Below are positions 39,579-48,440 of a DNA stretch of 64,000 nt, in pieces. The notes under the pieces were generated by a model. It searched no databases. It was not told the origin of the DNA and saw nothing but the letters and a program-made list of their open reading frames with translations. How positions within the stretch are numbered: position 1 is the first letter of the stretch; every line of letters starts with the position of its first letter. The position numbers were made by a program, and so were the translations under genes. This DNA is from Actinoallomurus purpureus (GTDB lineage Bacteria; Actinomycetota; Actinomycetes; Streptosporangiales; Streptosporangiaceae). The stretch lies in contig NZ_JAMXMY010000010.1 in assembly GCF_024055795.1 (NCBI RefSeq), positions 186,001 through 250,000 on the forward strand. Reading direction: 5' to 3'.

Positions 39579-40175
39579 ATGCTCCTCCCGACGGACGAAG
39601 AGATCCGCGCGTTGCATGAGAAACACGCGCCCACGCGGGCGGCGTTCGACCTCGTTCACACGCACTGCGAAATCGTGTGCGGGATCGCGGAACAACTCCT
39701 GGCCGACGGTGACCCGAGCCTCGACGCGGATCTGGTGCGCGCCGGGAGTCTGCTGCACGACATCGGGGTCTATCGCCTGTACGACACCGACGGGAGAATC
39801 GACGAGTCGGGCTACATCCGTCACGGGATCCTCGGCGACGAACTCCTGAGGGACGAAGGGATCCCCGACGTCCTCCGCCGCTTCTGCTCGCGCCATACCG
39901 GAGTGGGCATCACGCGGGACGACGTGCGGCGACAGGAACTCCCCCTGCCGGTCGCCGACTACGTCGCGGAGTCGCGCGAGGAAGAACTCGTCATGTACGC
40001 CGACAAGTTCCACAGCAAGACCGACCCGCCGACCTTCGTCTCCGCCACCTCCTACGCCGACCGGATCCGGCGGTTCGGTGCGGACAAGGTCGCGAAGTTC
40101 ACGGCGATGTGCGAGACCTTCGGCGTCCCCGATCTCAGGCCGTTCGTCGCCGAGTACGGGCACGTTCCGGCCTAG
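39579..40175 (+). CDS. HD-domain phosphohydrolase
   Basis: 198 residues with a classic HD domain: the first His in AFDLVHTHCEIV, LVRAGSLLHDIGVYR (the HD pair), then GYIRHGILGDELL and RRFCSRHTGVGI. Such uncharacterised HD proteins hydrolyse phosphoesters of nucleotides or related small molecules. TAGACT at 39567-39572 is followed by 6 nt and the ATG, so transcription is likely leaderless. Confidence 0.9.
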   Translation: MLLPTDEEIRALHEKHAPTRAAFDLVHTHCEIVCGIAEQLLADGDPSLDADLVRAGSLLHDIGVYRLYDTDGRIDESGYIRHGILGDELLRDEGIPDVLRRFCSRHTGVGITRDDVRRQELPLPVADYVAESREEELVMYADKFHSKTDPPTFVSATSYADRIRRFGADKVAKFTAMCETFGVPDLRPFVAEYGHVPA

Positions 40176-40257
40176 AGGCGCATCTCGGCCGGGATCTTCA
40201 CAGATTCCCCACAGATCGTCCGAGGGATCTCCGCACGCGGCTTTTAGGCTCGCCGCC

Positions 40258-40804
40258 ATGCAACGAATCCTTGTCGTCGAGGATGAGCCCGCCATCGCGC
40301 AGGCGGTCGCCGACCGGCTGGCGGCCGAAGGCTTCGAGGTGCGGACGGTCGCCGATGGACCGGCCGCCGTAACGGCCTTCGGGGAGTACCGGCCCGATCT
40401 CGTCGTGCTCGACCTCATGCTGCCCGGCTTCGACGGGCTGGAGGTCTGCCGCCGTATCCAGGGGGAGCGACCGGTCCCCGTGCTCATGCTGACGGCCCGC
40501 GATGACGAGACCGACCTGCTCGTCGGCCTGGCGGTGGGGGCCGACGACTACCTGACCAAGCCGTTCAGCATGCGTGAGCTGACTGCCCGCGTCCGGGCCC
40601 TGCTGCGCCGGGTCGAGCACGCGGCCGCGCTGGCGGCCACCCCCGCCCGCGACGTGCTCCGGCTCGGCCCGCTGGAGATCGACCGGGCGGCCCGCAGGGT
40701 CGCCGTCGACGGGGCACCCGTGCATCTGACGCCCACCGAGTACGACCTGCTCGACTGTCTCGCCCGTACGCCGGGTGCCGTGCTGACCAGAGCGGTCCTG
40801 CTGG
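40258..40804 (+). pseudogene. OmpR-family response regulator, 3'-truncated
   Basis: Starts MQRILVVEDEPAIAQAVADR. A complete receiver domain (phospho-acceptor Asp52 in VVLDLMLPG, Lys101 in LTKPF) and the start of the winged helix (LGPLEIDRAARRVAV, HLTPTEYDLLDCLA, GAVLTRAVLL) are present. After about residue 182 the family similarity stops: the recognition helix and wing (about 50 residues) are gone, and the frame runs on through DNA antisense to the acyl-AMP ligase gene. No histidine kinase follows. The break at about 40805 is the left edge of the tailoring-gene island. Confidence 0.85.
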
Positions 40805-40860
40805 GTTCGCCGGGTCGATGGCAGGAGCGGCTGATGTGCTCCTTGCCGGGCGGTGCTGTT

Positions 40861-42465
40861 TCAGGTTCGCTGTGTGATGCGTTCGCGCGTCAACTCCCGC
40901 TGCCATTTGCCGCTGGTGGTACGCGGCAGCCAGCCGGGACGGACGGTGTGGACCTCGATCGCCGACAGGCCGAGGTGGTCGGCGACCGCCACTTTGATCC
41001 GGGTCGTCAGGGCGGCCGGGTCGGTGCGGGGCGCGATCTCGGCGACGACGGTCAGCCGTTCGGCGTCGGCGAACGCCACGCACCGTTCGCGGTGGACACC
41101 GGGCTGGCGGCGGGCGATGTCCTCCACGTCCTCGGGGAAGTGGTTCTGTCCCCGCACGATGATCATCTCCTTGCGGCGGCCGGTGACGAAGAGGTCGTCG
41201 CCGAGGCGGAAGCCCAGGTCGCCGGTGCGCAGCCAGGGGCCGTCGAACGCCTCGGCCGTGGCGGACGGGTCGTGCAGGTAGCCAGGGGTCACCGCGGGTC
41301 CGCTGATCTCGATCTCGCCGAGACGTCCCGGCGGAATCTCGGTGCCGTCCGTCAGCCGCATCCGCAGGCCGTGCACGGGACGCCCGACGGAGACCAGCGC
41401 CTTGGCCCTGGGGTGGTCGGAGGCGACCTGGACGGCACGCCGCTCGTCGGCCAGCAGCGACCGGTCCACATGAACGGTCCTGGGGGTGGCGCCGGGTTCG
41501 GGGAACGCGACGGCGAGCGTGGCCTCGGCCATCCCGTACACCGGATACATCACCGAGGCGGTCACGCCGGCGGCGGCGAAGCGCTCGGTGAAAGCGGTGA
41601 CGGTCTTGGCCCGTACCGGCTCGGCACCGTTGTAGGCCAGCCGCCACCGGGACAGATCGAGGTCAGAGGGCAGATCGGTGGCCGCCAGGCGCCGGTAGGA
41701 GAAGTCGGGCCCGGTCAGCATGGTCCCGCCGGCCTGTGACATCAGCCGCAGGACGGCGGCGGGCCGGCGGAGGAAGGTCAGCGGAGGGACCAGGTGGGCA
41801 CGTCCTCCGGCGAGCAGCACGGCGAGCGGACCGAACAGGCCCATGTCATGGAAGTGCGGTACCCACGACACGATGGTGTCGTCTTGCGTGATGGCGCTGG
41901 ACCGGACGATCGCCCGCAATCCGCTCATCACCGTGGAGTGCGGCAGCTTGACGCCCTTGGGCCTGCTGGTACTGCCCGAGGTGAATTGCACGACCGCCAG
42001 GGTGTCCGCGGCCACCGCAGGGAGCCTCCCGCTGCCCGGTGCGTCCAGGTCGGCATCCAGGATCGCCAGTCGCGGGCGGCGCGCGGTCAGCTCGGTCGCG
42101 ATCTGCACGCCGTCGGGGTGGGTGACGAGGTGCCGTATTCGGGCCTTGTCGATGGAGGGGGCGAGCCGTTCGGCCGCCAGGTCCGCAGCTCCGGCGGGGA
42201 TGGGGAACATGCTTGCCGTTGCTCCCGCGCGAACGATTCCCAGCAGGGCGATCAGGGCGTGCGGGCCGGTCGGGGCCAGGACGCCGACGATGTCGCCGGG
42301 GCCTGCACCGTGCGCCAGCAATCCATGCGCGAAGCGTGCCGACGCAGTGTCGAGGTCGGTCGCGGTCAAGCTGTGGCCGGTGTGCGGGAACGTCACCGTG
42401 ACGCCGGGGGCCAGGAGTCCGACGGCCTCGGCCAGTGTCGCCGCGTCTAGGGCGTCCGCGCTCAC
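40861..42465 (-). CDS. Fatty acyl-AMP ligase / acyl-CoA synthetase (ANL family)
   Basis: 534 residues. AMP-binding motifs: VVQFTSGSTSRPKGVKL (A3), WVPHFHDMGL, YNGAEPVRAKTV, PVYGMAEATL (A5), WLRTGDLGFRLGD (A7/A8) and the C-terminal SGKWQR Lys region (A10). The NGAEP and HDMGL signatures are those of FAAL-type enzymes that load acyl-adenylates onto ACPs. Its GTG start overlaps the P450 stop (GTGA), and an ACP is encoded two genes upstream, so it probably charges that ACP with a fatty or aryl acid. Last gene of the ACP-P450-FAAL operon. Confidence 0.9.
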   Translation of the reverse strand: MSADALDAATLAEAVGLLAPGVTVTFPHTGHSLTATDLDTASARFAHGLLAHGAGPGDIVGVLAPTGPHALIALLGIVRAGATASMFPIPAGAADLAAERLAPSIDKARIRHLVTHPDGVQIATELTARRPRLAILDADLDAPGSGRLPAVAADTLAVVQFTSGSTSRPKGVKLPHSTVMSGLRAIVRSSAITQDDTIVSWVPHFHDMGLFGPLAVLLAGGRAHLVPPLTFLRRPAAVLRLMSQAGGTMLTGPDFSYRRLAATDLPSDLDLSRWRLAYNGAEPVRAKTVTAFTERFAAAGVTASVMYPVYGMAEATLAVAFPEPGATPRTVHVDRSLLADERRAVQVASDHPRAKALVSVGRPVHGLRMRLTDGTEIPPGRLGEIEISGPAVTPGYLHDPSATAEAFDGPWLRTGDLGFRLGDDLFVTGRRKEMIIVRGQNHFPEDVEDIARRQPGVHRERCVAFADAERLTVVAEIAPRTDPAALTTRIKVAVADHLGLSAIEVHTVRPGWLPRTTSGKWQRELTRERITQRT

Positions 42466-43634
42466 CGGTGCACTTTCTGGAACACGACCATGAGCGGGCT
42501 CTCGGGTTCTACGGTCGCGCCGTTGCGGCAGACGTCCTGGATGTAGGGGCCGGGCGGGGCGCTCAGCCGGAGTTCTCGCAGCAACCTGGCAGTGATCAAT
42601 TGAGTTCCCAAGGTCCCGAGATGGATACCGGCGCAGACGCGTCGTCCCGCGCTGAAAGGTGTCCACGCCAGCCGCTCGTGTGTACTGTCGCGGAATCGTC
42701 GTGGCCGGAACTGGTGCGGGTCGTCGAACAGGTCGGGATCGCGCTGGGTGTCGCCGATCGCGTAGAACACCTCGCTTCCGGCTGGCAGCCGCGTCCCGTC
42801 GAAGGCGAGATCGGTGAGTGCGCGGCGGGGCAGGTACCGCAGCGGCGGGTGCAGGCGGGCGGCTTCGGCGAAGGCCGCGTCCAGCAGCGGGGTGGTCTGC
42901 GCCGACACCGGCGTTCGGTCGCCGGTCTCGCGGCGGATCGCGTCCTGCTCGGCGGGGTGGCGGGCCAGCAGCCACAACAGTCTGGCGGTGAGGTAACCGG
43001 TGGTCTCGTATCCGGCGAGGATCAGGATGGCGATGTTTCCGGCGATCTCTTCGTCTGGTGGCGGCTGCGGCAGTGCCCGCAGGCGGCGAACGGGCCCCTC
43101 GACGTCGGCGAGCCGTTGGACGGCCGTCAGCAGCAAGGCGCGCATACGGCGGCGTGCCCGCCCGATGCGGCGAACATCCCGGTCGCCGTCCGCCGTCCCG
43201 AGTTCGACGTCGCGGATGCGCAGCACGTTGTAGAGCTCGTACATCTCGTGGGCCTCGGCGGCCGACAGGCCGGCGAACGCGCCCGCGGCGATCTCGAAGA
43301 CCAGCGGGGTGGTGAAGGAGTGCAAATCGAACGGCGTACCGAGAGGCAGCGTCGGCAGCACCCGGTCGAGGGTGTCGTTGATACGCCGCTCGTGTGCGGG
43401 TGCGGCGGCCCGTCCCAACAGCGGCAACAGGGCCTTGCGGCAGCCGCGGTGCTGCACACCGTCGAGGTTCAGGACGCCGCGGCCGAAACGATCGCCGAAG
43501 ATGGCGTCCCAGCCGTCGGCGTGCGAGAGCTCGTGGTCCTTGGCTCGGAAGAAGTGGTCGGCCAGCGCCACGCCGCGCAGGTACACCCTGCGGTTGCCCG
43601 GTGCGCCGGGCGGGAAGCCGCCAGCGGCGTTCAT
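42462..43634 (-). CDS. Cytochrome P450
   Basis: 390-residue P450: I-helix oxygen-binding motif AGYETT (207-212), ExxR as EAAR (257-260) and the heme loop FSAGRRVCAG with Cys334. It is sandwiched between ACP and FAAL genes with 4-nt overlaps on both sides, so it most likely oxidises an ACP-bound or freshly released acyl chain. Redox partners are not encoded nearby. Confidence 0.93.
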   Translation of the reverse strand: MNAAGGFPPGAPGNRRVYLRGVALADHFFRAKDHELSHADGWDAIFGDRFGRGVLNLDGVQHRGCRKALLPLLGRAAAPAHERRINDTLDRVLPTLPLGTPFDLHSFTTPLVFEIAAGAFAGLSAAEAHEMYELYNVLRIRDVELGTADGDRDVRRIGRARRRMRALLLTAVQRLADVEGPVRRLRALPQPPPDEEIAGNIAILILAGYETTGYLTARLLWLLARHPAEQDAIRRETGDRTPVSAQTTPLLDAAFAEAARLHPPLRYLPRRALTDLAFDGTRLPAGSEVFYAIGDTQRDPDLFDDPHQFRPRRFRDSTHERLAWTPFSAGRRVCAGIHLGTLGTQLITARLLRELRLSAPPGPYIQDVCRNGATVEPESPLMVVFQKVHR

Positions 43635-43924
43635 TCGCGCACCGCCGGCTCCGCGACCACGATCTGGTCGACCAGATCGTTGATCGTCATCGGGATCATG
43701 AAGACGCGCGGATCGACCTCGTCCTCCACCTCCAAGGCCTCCTCCAGCGCGATCAGCAGCTCCACCCGTTCGACCGAATCGATCCCCAGTTCGCCGACGA
43801 GATGCTCGTCACCGGTGATCGATGTGCCCGTGAGCGCGGGCCGCACCTCCCGCACCGCCGTGACCAGTACCGCGCGCACCTCGTCCCGGCTCAGCCGCCG
43901 ATCACCCAAAGTCCTACCCTCCAT
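43631..43924 (-). CDS. Acyl carrier protein
   Basis: 97 residues with the phosphopantetheine attachment site LGIDSVERVELL (Ser50) and the helical ACP frame; the C terminus DPRVFMIPMTINDLVDQIV is typical of stand-alone ACPs in FAAL systems. First gene of the leftward operon; it overlaps the P450 gene by 4 nt and shares an AT-rich divergent promoter region with the SDR at 44004. Confidence 0.92.
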   Translation of the reverse strand: MEGRTLGDRRLSRDEVRAVLVTAVREVRPALTGTSITGDEHLVGELGIDSVERVELLIALEEALEVEDEVDPRVFMIPMTINDLVDQIVVAEPAVRE

Positions 43925-43955
43925 CCGCCCCGGACGGGGCAGACGATCACGTACA

Positions 43956-43970
43956 TTACAGTTCGTAGTC
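43956..43970. promoter_or_regulatory. Candidate operator shared with the GMC gene
   Basis: TTACAGTTCGTAGTC in the AT-rich ACP-SDR divergent gap. A 12-of-15 match (CTACAGTTAGTACTC) lies upstream of the GMC oxidoreductase at 44835-44849. Confidence 0.4.
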
Positions 43971-44003
43971 TATCAGTCACCATGTGATGTCAAAAGGAGC
44001 GTC

Positions 44004-44732
44004 ATGGGAGCACTGGACGGCAAGAGGGTTCTGGTAACCGGAGGCTCCCGGGGCATCGGCCGGGCCATCGTCGAGCGACTCGCCGTCGACGGCGCGGACG
44101 TCGTCTTCGGCTACCGCCGGGACAAGGAGGCGGCCGGCGAGGTCGCGGCGGCCACGGGAGCACACGCGGTGCGAGCCGACGTCGCCGTGGCCGCGGAGGT
44201 CGAGGACCTGTACCGGCGGGCCGAGAGCCTGCTCGGCCCGCTCGACGTACTGGTCAACAACGCCGCCGTCTGGCTGCCGCGCGGACGCCTGGCGGAGGCG
44301 AGCGAGGAGGACTTCGACGCCATGATGGCAGTCAACGCCAAGGGCACCTTCCTGGCACTGCGGTACGCGGCCGAACGGCTGCGGGACGGCGGCCGCGTGG
44401 TGAACCTGTCGTCGGTGTCGGTCCGCCGCCCGACGCCGGGCAACGCCGTGTACGCCGCGTCCAAAGCCGCCGTCGAGCAGTTCACCGCCGTGGCCGCGCT
44501 CGAGCTCGGCGCCCGCGGCATCACGGTCAACTGCATCGCCCCCGGCGCGACCGACACCGCGATGCTGCGCGAGTCGCTCCCCCCTCGGCTTCTGGCGCGT
44601 GCCGCGCGCAACACGATCCTCGGACGCCTCGGCACCGGCGAGGACATCGCCGGCGTCGTCGCCTTCCTGGTGGGCCCCGACTCCGGCTGGATCACCGGGC
44701 AGACCATCAGCGCCACCGGAGGTCTGCTCTGA
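44004..44732 (+). CDS. Short-chain dehydrogenase (FabG-like)
   Basis: 242-residue classical SDR: VTGGSRGIGRAIVERLA cofactor loop, LVNNAAVWLPRG, catalytic Ser in LSSVSVRRPTPG and YAASKAAVEQF, and a C-terminal GWITGQTISATGG typical of FabG-type 3-oxoacyl reductases. AAAAGGAG precedes the ATG. Divergent from the ACP-P450-FAAL operon and likely part of the same pathway, as a keto/hydroxyl redox step on the ACP-bound chain. Confidence 0.92.
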   Translation: MGALDGKRVLVTGGSRGIGRAIVERLAVDGADVVFGYRRDKEAAGEVAAATGAHAVRADVAVAAEVEDLYRRAESLLGPLDVLVNNAAVWLPRGRLAEASEEDFDAMMAVNAKGTFLALRYAAERLRDGGRVVNLSSVSVRRPTPGNAVYAASKAAVEQFTAVAALELGARGITVNCIAPGATDTAMLRESLPPRLLARAARNTILGRLGTGEDIAGVVAFLVGPDSGWITGQTISATGGLL

Positions 44733-44834
44733 AGACCGCTCCGCATCGCCGTCAGGTACCTATCGCCGCCAGTCCCGGCCACCAAAGGGTCACCAAGCGG
44801 CCACAGAGATTCATTACGCTATGTGCTTAGATAA

Positions 44835-44849
44835 CTACAGTTAGTACTC
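44835..44849. promoter_or_regulatory. Candidate operator upstream of the GMC gene
   Basis: CTACAGTTAGTACTC, related to the box at 43956-43970, and overlapping the dyad TAACT-AC-AGTTA (44832-44843). Suggests a common regulator, which is not itself encoded in the island. Confidence 0.4.
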
Positions 44850-44910
44850 GGCGGTTCCTGTGGCGATATCATGCGCTTGGGGCCGGACCTGCGATTCTTC
44901 GGGGCATCGA

Positions 44911-46698
44911 ATGGAAAACGTTCCAGTAGATGATTCGCGCGAAACGTCCACCTACGATTACATCGTCGTCGGCTCTGGGCCAGGCGGCGGACCTGTCGCG
45001 GCGAATCTCGCCGAGGCCGGCTTCTCAGTGCTCGTCCTTGAGGCGGGTCCGCCCAGCGGGAACGAGGTCTACCGGGACGTCCCCATGTTCTTCGCACAAG
45101 CCACCGAAGACCCTGAGGTGGCCTGGGAGTACTGGGTTCAGCACAACGACGGCGGCAAAGCCGCTCACGGTGACACGTGGGTCGATGAAAAGGGCGGGGT
45201 CCTCTACCCCCGCGCGTCAGCCCTCGGCGGCTGCACCATCCACAACTCCGGCATCATCATGTACCCGGCGCACAGCGACTGGGACGACATCATGGAGCTG
45301 ACGGGCGACGAGGGATGGCACCACGAAGCCATGTGGCAGCACTGGCAAAAAGTGCTCGAATGGCAGGCCGTTTCCTCCAGGAACCCGTTCGCCCAACTGG
45401 AGTCTCCGCGAACCGATCTCGGCAGCCTGGTCGGATCTCTCAGGGGCCCGGACTGGTTCCTCAAGTCGATGGGGGGCGCTCCACGTTCGGGGTCGCTCAA
45501 CGACAAGGACAACGTCGGCGCCCCGGGATCCTGGGACCTGGAGATCGGGATCAAGGCCGGCGTGCGCCAAGGTGTCCGGGATCGCCTCATCTCGGCCGAG
45601 CGAAGCTGTCCGCAACTGGAAATCCAGTGCGACGCACTGGTGGAGAAGGTCCTCTTCGAGCCCGGGCCGACAGGCCCCAGGGCGGTAGGCGTCCAACTCC
45701 TGAACGGACGTCATCTCTACCAAGCCTCACCGAAGTTCCAGGAGACGGCTGAGGAGGAGCGCGCAACTCGTCGCCAGGTGGTCCGAGCTCGTCGCGAGGT
45801 CATCGTCGCCGGCGGTGCCTACAACACCCCGCAAATCCTCATGCTGAGCGGAATCGGCCCCGCCGACCACCTGCAGGCCCACGGCATCGAAGTCCTCGTC
45901 GACTCCCCGCTCGTCGGCGCCAACCTGCAGGACCGGCGTGAGATCTCGGTCATCGACCGCTACGCCATGCCGGACCTGGCAGAGGATCGCTATGTGAGTG
46001 CACTGGTCAAGTCGCTCGGCCTGACCGGGCCACGGCTGAGCGTCTGCTTGTCCGGGTGGCGGGCCGACCCAGAAAACTCTCAACTGGGCCAGTTCGGCAT
46101 CCCCTGCATCAGGTATCGCACCGAGGGCCCCGACGGATCCCCCGCCAACTGCGTCACGCTAGGAGTGCCCACCCAGTTCCGGGCCCATCACCCCGGCTGG
46201 GTCAAGGAGGCGCTCGCGCACGTCGGCCAGACCTGGACCTGGTTGACGCTCATGGGGTACACCGGGGACCGCAACGGCTACGTGCGCCTGCGTTCAGGCG
46301 ACCCGACCCGCTGCCCGGAAATCAACTTCCGCGCGTTCGGCAACGGCACAGGTGGAGAACACGACCTCGCCGCACTGACGCAGGCCATCCAGATGTGCCG
46401 CGAACTGAACCGCGCCGAACCCGGCCAAGGCGAGATCTTCCCCGGCCCCGACGTCCAGGACCTCGGCGACTTCATCCGCAGGGAGCACTACGGCCACCAT
46501 CCGGCATGCTCCAGCCCACTCGGCAGGACCATCGACGACTCGGTCGTCGACAGCCGCTTCAAGGTCCACGGAGTGGAAGGGCTACGCATCGTGGACGCCT
46601 CGGTATTTCCGAAGATGCCGGGCCTGTTCCTTATCGCAGCCATACAGACCCTCTCCCAGAAGGCCAGTGTCGACATCCTTCGTGACGCAAGCCACTGA
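44911..46698 (+). CDS. GMC-family flavin oxidoreductase
   Basis: 595 residues. FAD-binding VVGSGPGGGPVAANLAEAG and LVLEAGPP near the N terminus, GGCTIHNSGIIMYPAHSDWD, the second GMC signature region EVIVAGGAYNTPQILMLSGIGP and the C-terminal HHPACSSPLG ... LRIVDASVFPKMPG with the catalytic His. GMC enzymes oxidise alcohols (choline, glucose, aryl or long-chain alcohols). Start ATG 44911 (MENVPVDDS). Probably the oxidising step of the neighbouring FAAL/P450 pathway; location is the only support for that. Confidence 0.9.
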   Translation: MENVPVDDSRETSTYDYIVVGSGPGGGPVAANLAEAGFSVLVLEAGPPSGNEVYRDVPMFFAQATEDPEVAWEYWVQHNDGGKAAHGDTWVDEKGGVLYPRASALGGCTIHNSGIIMYPAHSDWDDIMELTGDEGWHHEAMWQHWQKVLEWQAVSSRNPFAQLESPRTDLGSLVGSLRGPDWFLKSMGGAPRSGSLNDKDNVGAPGSWDLEIGIKAGVRQGVRDRLISAERSCPQLEIQCDALVEKVLFEPGPTGPRAVGVQLLNGRHLYQASPKFQETAEEERATRRQVVRARREVIVAGGAYNTPQILMLSGIGPADHLQAHGIEVLVDSPLVGANLQDRREISVIDRYAMPDLAEDRYVSALVKSLGLTGPRLSVCLSGWRADPENSQLGQFGIPCIRYRTEGPDGSPANCVTLGVPTQFRAHHPGWVKEALAHVGQTWTWLTLMGYTGDRNGYVRLRSGDPTRCPEINFRAFGNGTGGEHDLAALTQAIQMCRELNRAEPGQGEIFPGPDVQDLGDFIRREHYGHHPACSSPLGRTIDDSVVDSRFKVHGVEGLRIVDASVFPKMPGLFLIAAIQTLSQKASVDILRDASH

Positions 46699-47397
46699 AA
46701 GCCGACGCAAACAGCGGCGGTACGTTGATATTGGGCCGTACCCCACGATCGCTGCGCCCACTTCGCCCCCGAAGACGACCTTCCGGGCACAGTATGACCA
46801 CGACGTCGGCTTCCGCCTCGGCGCAAAGAAGCCACTGGTAGATCGGGTCTGATTCGCCGAAGCCGCAAAGCGATCACATCGACGTGGCGGCTATCGAATC
46901 CCCGCCAGCGGGCCCTGCCCGTTCTTCCTACCTGCGAAGGGCAAGACGTCCGGGAAAGGTCGCAGCCTGTTTCGGGGCCCAGTGGCAGCCGCTTGGCGGT
47001 ATCTGGACGAGATTGTCCAGCCGCCGGCACCTTCGCCTATGGCATCGGCACGGTCGATTCGCCCGGTCGCGGGCCGGGTGACCTCCACGCTGCAGCGATC
47101 ACGACCTTTACCACGCACCCTGTACTACGCGCGCCGCCGACGCGGAACGCCAGATCAATGGTGGCGCCGGCGATCCAGAACGCCAACGCCACCCACCTGC
47201 TTGGCAGCTGCTCGGCAGGAGGAAGCCTGAAGCCGTGCGGAGCCTCCGCACGCCCCTCCTCGGCGCTCGAGAGATTAAAGGCACACCGCCGGGCCAACTC
47301 GCGACAGAAGCCTGACCAAGTCGGTCACTATGTGTGTTCAATCAATTGCGTATCGTAATAGATGTTGTCGGAGGCGTCACAACGGAAAGGATCCACC
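46699..47397. other. Gene-free stretch between GMC and EF-hand genes
   Basis: About 700 bp without a gene I can support; the frames that stay open lack ribosome sites and resemble nothing known to me. A degenerate dyad ATTGCGTATCGTAAT lies at 47345-47359, about 40 nt before the EF-hand gene, possibly part of its promoter. Confidence 0.5.
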
Positions 47398-47943
47398 ATG
47401 TCCAAGCAGCTCCAGGAGCGCAAGATCAACCGCTTCTTCGATGTACTCGACCCCGACGGGGCCGGCGCGCTGACCCTGCCGACCATGCTGGGCATCGGCG
47501 ACCGCTACGCCCGGATCCGCGGCTACGCCTCCACGTCCGCCGAGGCGCAGCGCCTGCGCGCGGCTCTGGAGCAGTTCTGGAAGACCGTCATATCCCCCAT
47601 GGACATCGACGGCGACCAACGAGTCACCCGCCAAGAGCACCTGCAGAGGATGACGGCGGCGCTCGCCGACCCCCAGCAAGCCAGGGAGTTCCACGCCACC
47701 GGCGACGCATTCTTCGACTTCGCCGACGTCAACGGAGACGGACACCTGGTCAAGGACGAGTACGTGGACCTGTTCTCCGTCGGATGCGGGCTGGCGCGAC
47801 GAGATGCGATCCAGGCGTTCCAGCGCCTAGACCCCCAAAACCGGGGCTACCTCGACCTGAACCAATGGCGCAAACTGATCGAAGAGTTCTTCGCCAGCAC
47901 GGACCCCGACGCCCCTGGGAACTGGCTCTACGGCACCTACTGA
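47398..47943 (+). CDS. EF-hand calcium-binding protein (calerythrin-like)
   Basis: 181 residues with four EF-hand positions. The first (DPDGAGALT) and fourth (DPQNRGYLD) are degenerate; the second (DIDGDQRVTRQE) and third (DVNGDGHLVKDE) are canonical Ca2+ loops. This is the calerythrin-like arrangement of soluble actinomycete Ca2+ buffers. GAAAGGA upstream of ATG 47398. Connection to the lipid-tailoring genes is unclear. Confidence 0.9.
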   Translation: MSKQLQERKINRFFDVLDPDGAGALTLPTMLGIGDRYARIRGYASTSAEAQRLRAALEQFWKTVISPMDIDGDQRVTRQEHLQRMTAALADPQQAREFHATGDAFFDFADVNGDGHLVKDEYVDLFSVGCGLARRDAIQAFQRLDPQNRGYLDLNQWRKLIEEFFASTDPDAPGNWLYGTY

Positions 47944-47979
47944 ACCGGTCCCCGCCGCCGTGAGTGTGGTGCGCCCCGC

Positions 47980-48412
47980 GAGGGCCAACTGGCGGTGACC
48001 CTCGTGGTCGTCGCCGTCGCGCTGCGCCGGCTGTTCCTCTACGAGGAGGCGTACGGCTGGACGAGGCTCCGGCTGTGGGTGCACGCCTTCGAGCTGTGGA
48101 TGGGCCTGGTCATCGTCCTGGTCGCCGTCGCCGGCATCCGCCTCAAGGCGGCCTGGCTGCCCCGCGCGGTGGCCGCCGGCGGCGCCGTCGGCCTGCTGGC
48201 CCTTGGGCTGCTCAACCCCGACGGGTTCATTGCGGCCCACAACGTGGACCGCCTTCGGCACACCGGCAGCGCCGACCTGCCCTACCTGGCCGGCCTGTCC
48301 GCCGACGCGGTCCCCGCCCTCGACCGGCTTCCCGAGCCGCAGCGCTCCTGCGTCTTTCAACCTCTCCCGGGCCCAGGCCCGTGACGTCCTACGCCGGCAC
48401 CCGGTCCAGCCG
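47980..48412 (+). pseudogene. DUF4173-like membrane protein, C-terminal remnant with frameshift
   Basis: The frame reads RRLFLYEEAYGWTRLRLWVHAFELW, a membrane helix, AAWLPRAVAAGGAVGLLALGLLNPDGFIAAHN and LPYLAGLSADAVPALDRLPEPQRSC, matching the C-terminal end of DUF4153/DUF4173 polytopic proteins. The expected final segment (FNLSRAQARDVLRRHP) appears in another frame at about 48352-48403. The N-terminal two thirds are missing. In actinomycetes such genes often accompany a two-component system, and a response regulator cut at its 3' end lies 7.2 kb away on the same strand. Confidence 0.75.
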
Positions 48413-48440
48413 TCATCGACCTGCTGACCCGCGACCGGGC

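Noticed and set aside
40805..41739. Continuation of the response regulator frame to 553 residues
   Set aside because: Beyond about residue 182 it is antisense to the acyl-AMP ligase and has no winged-helix similarity; it is open only because of GC bias.
46884..47358. Open frames between the GMC and EF-hand genes
   Set aside because: No ribosome sites, mixed frames and no recognisable protein family.
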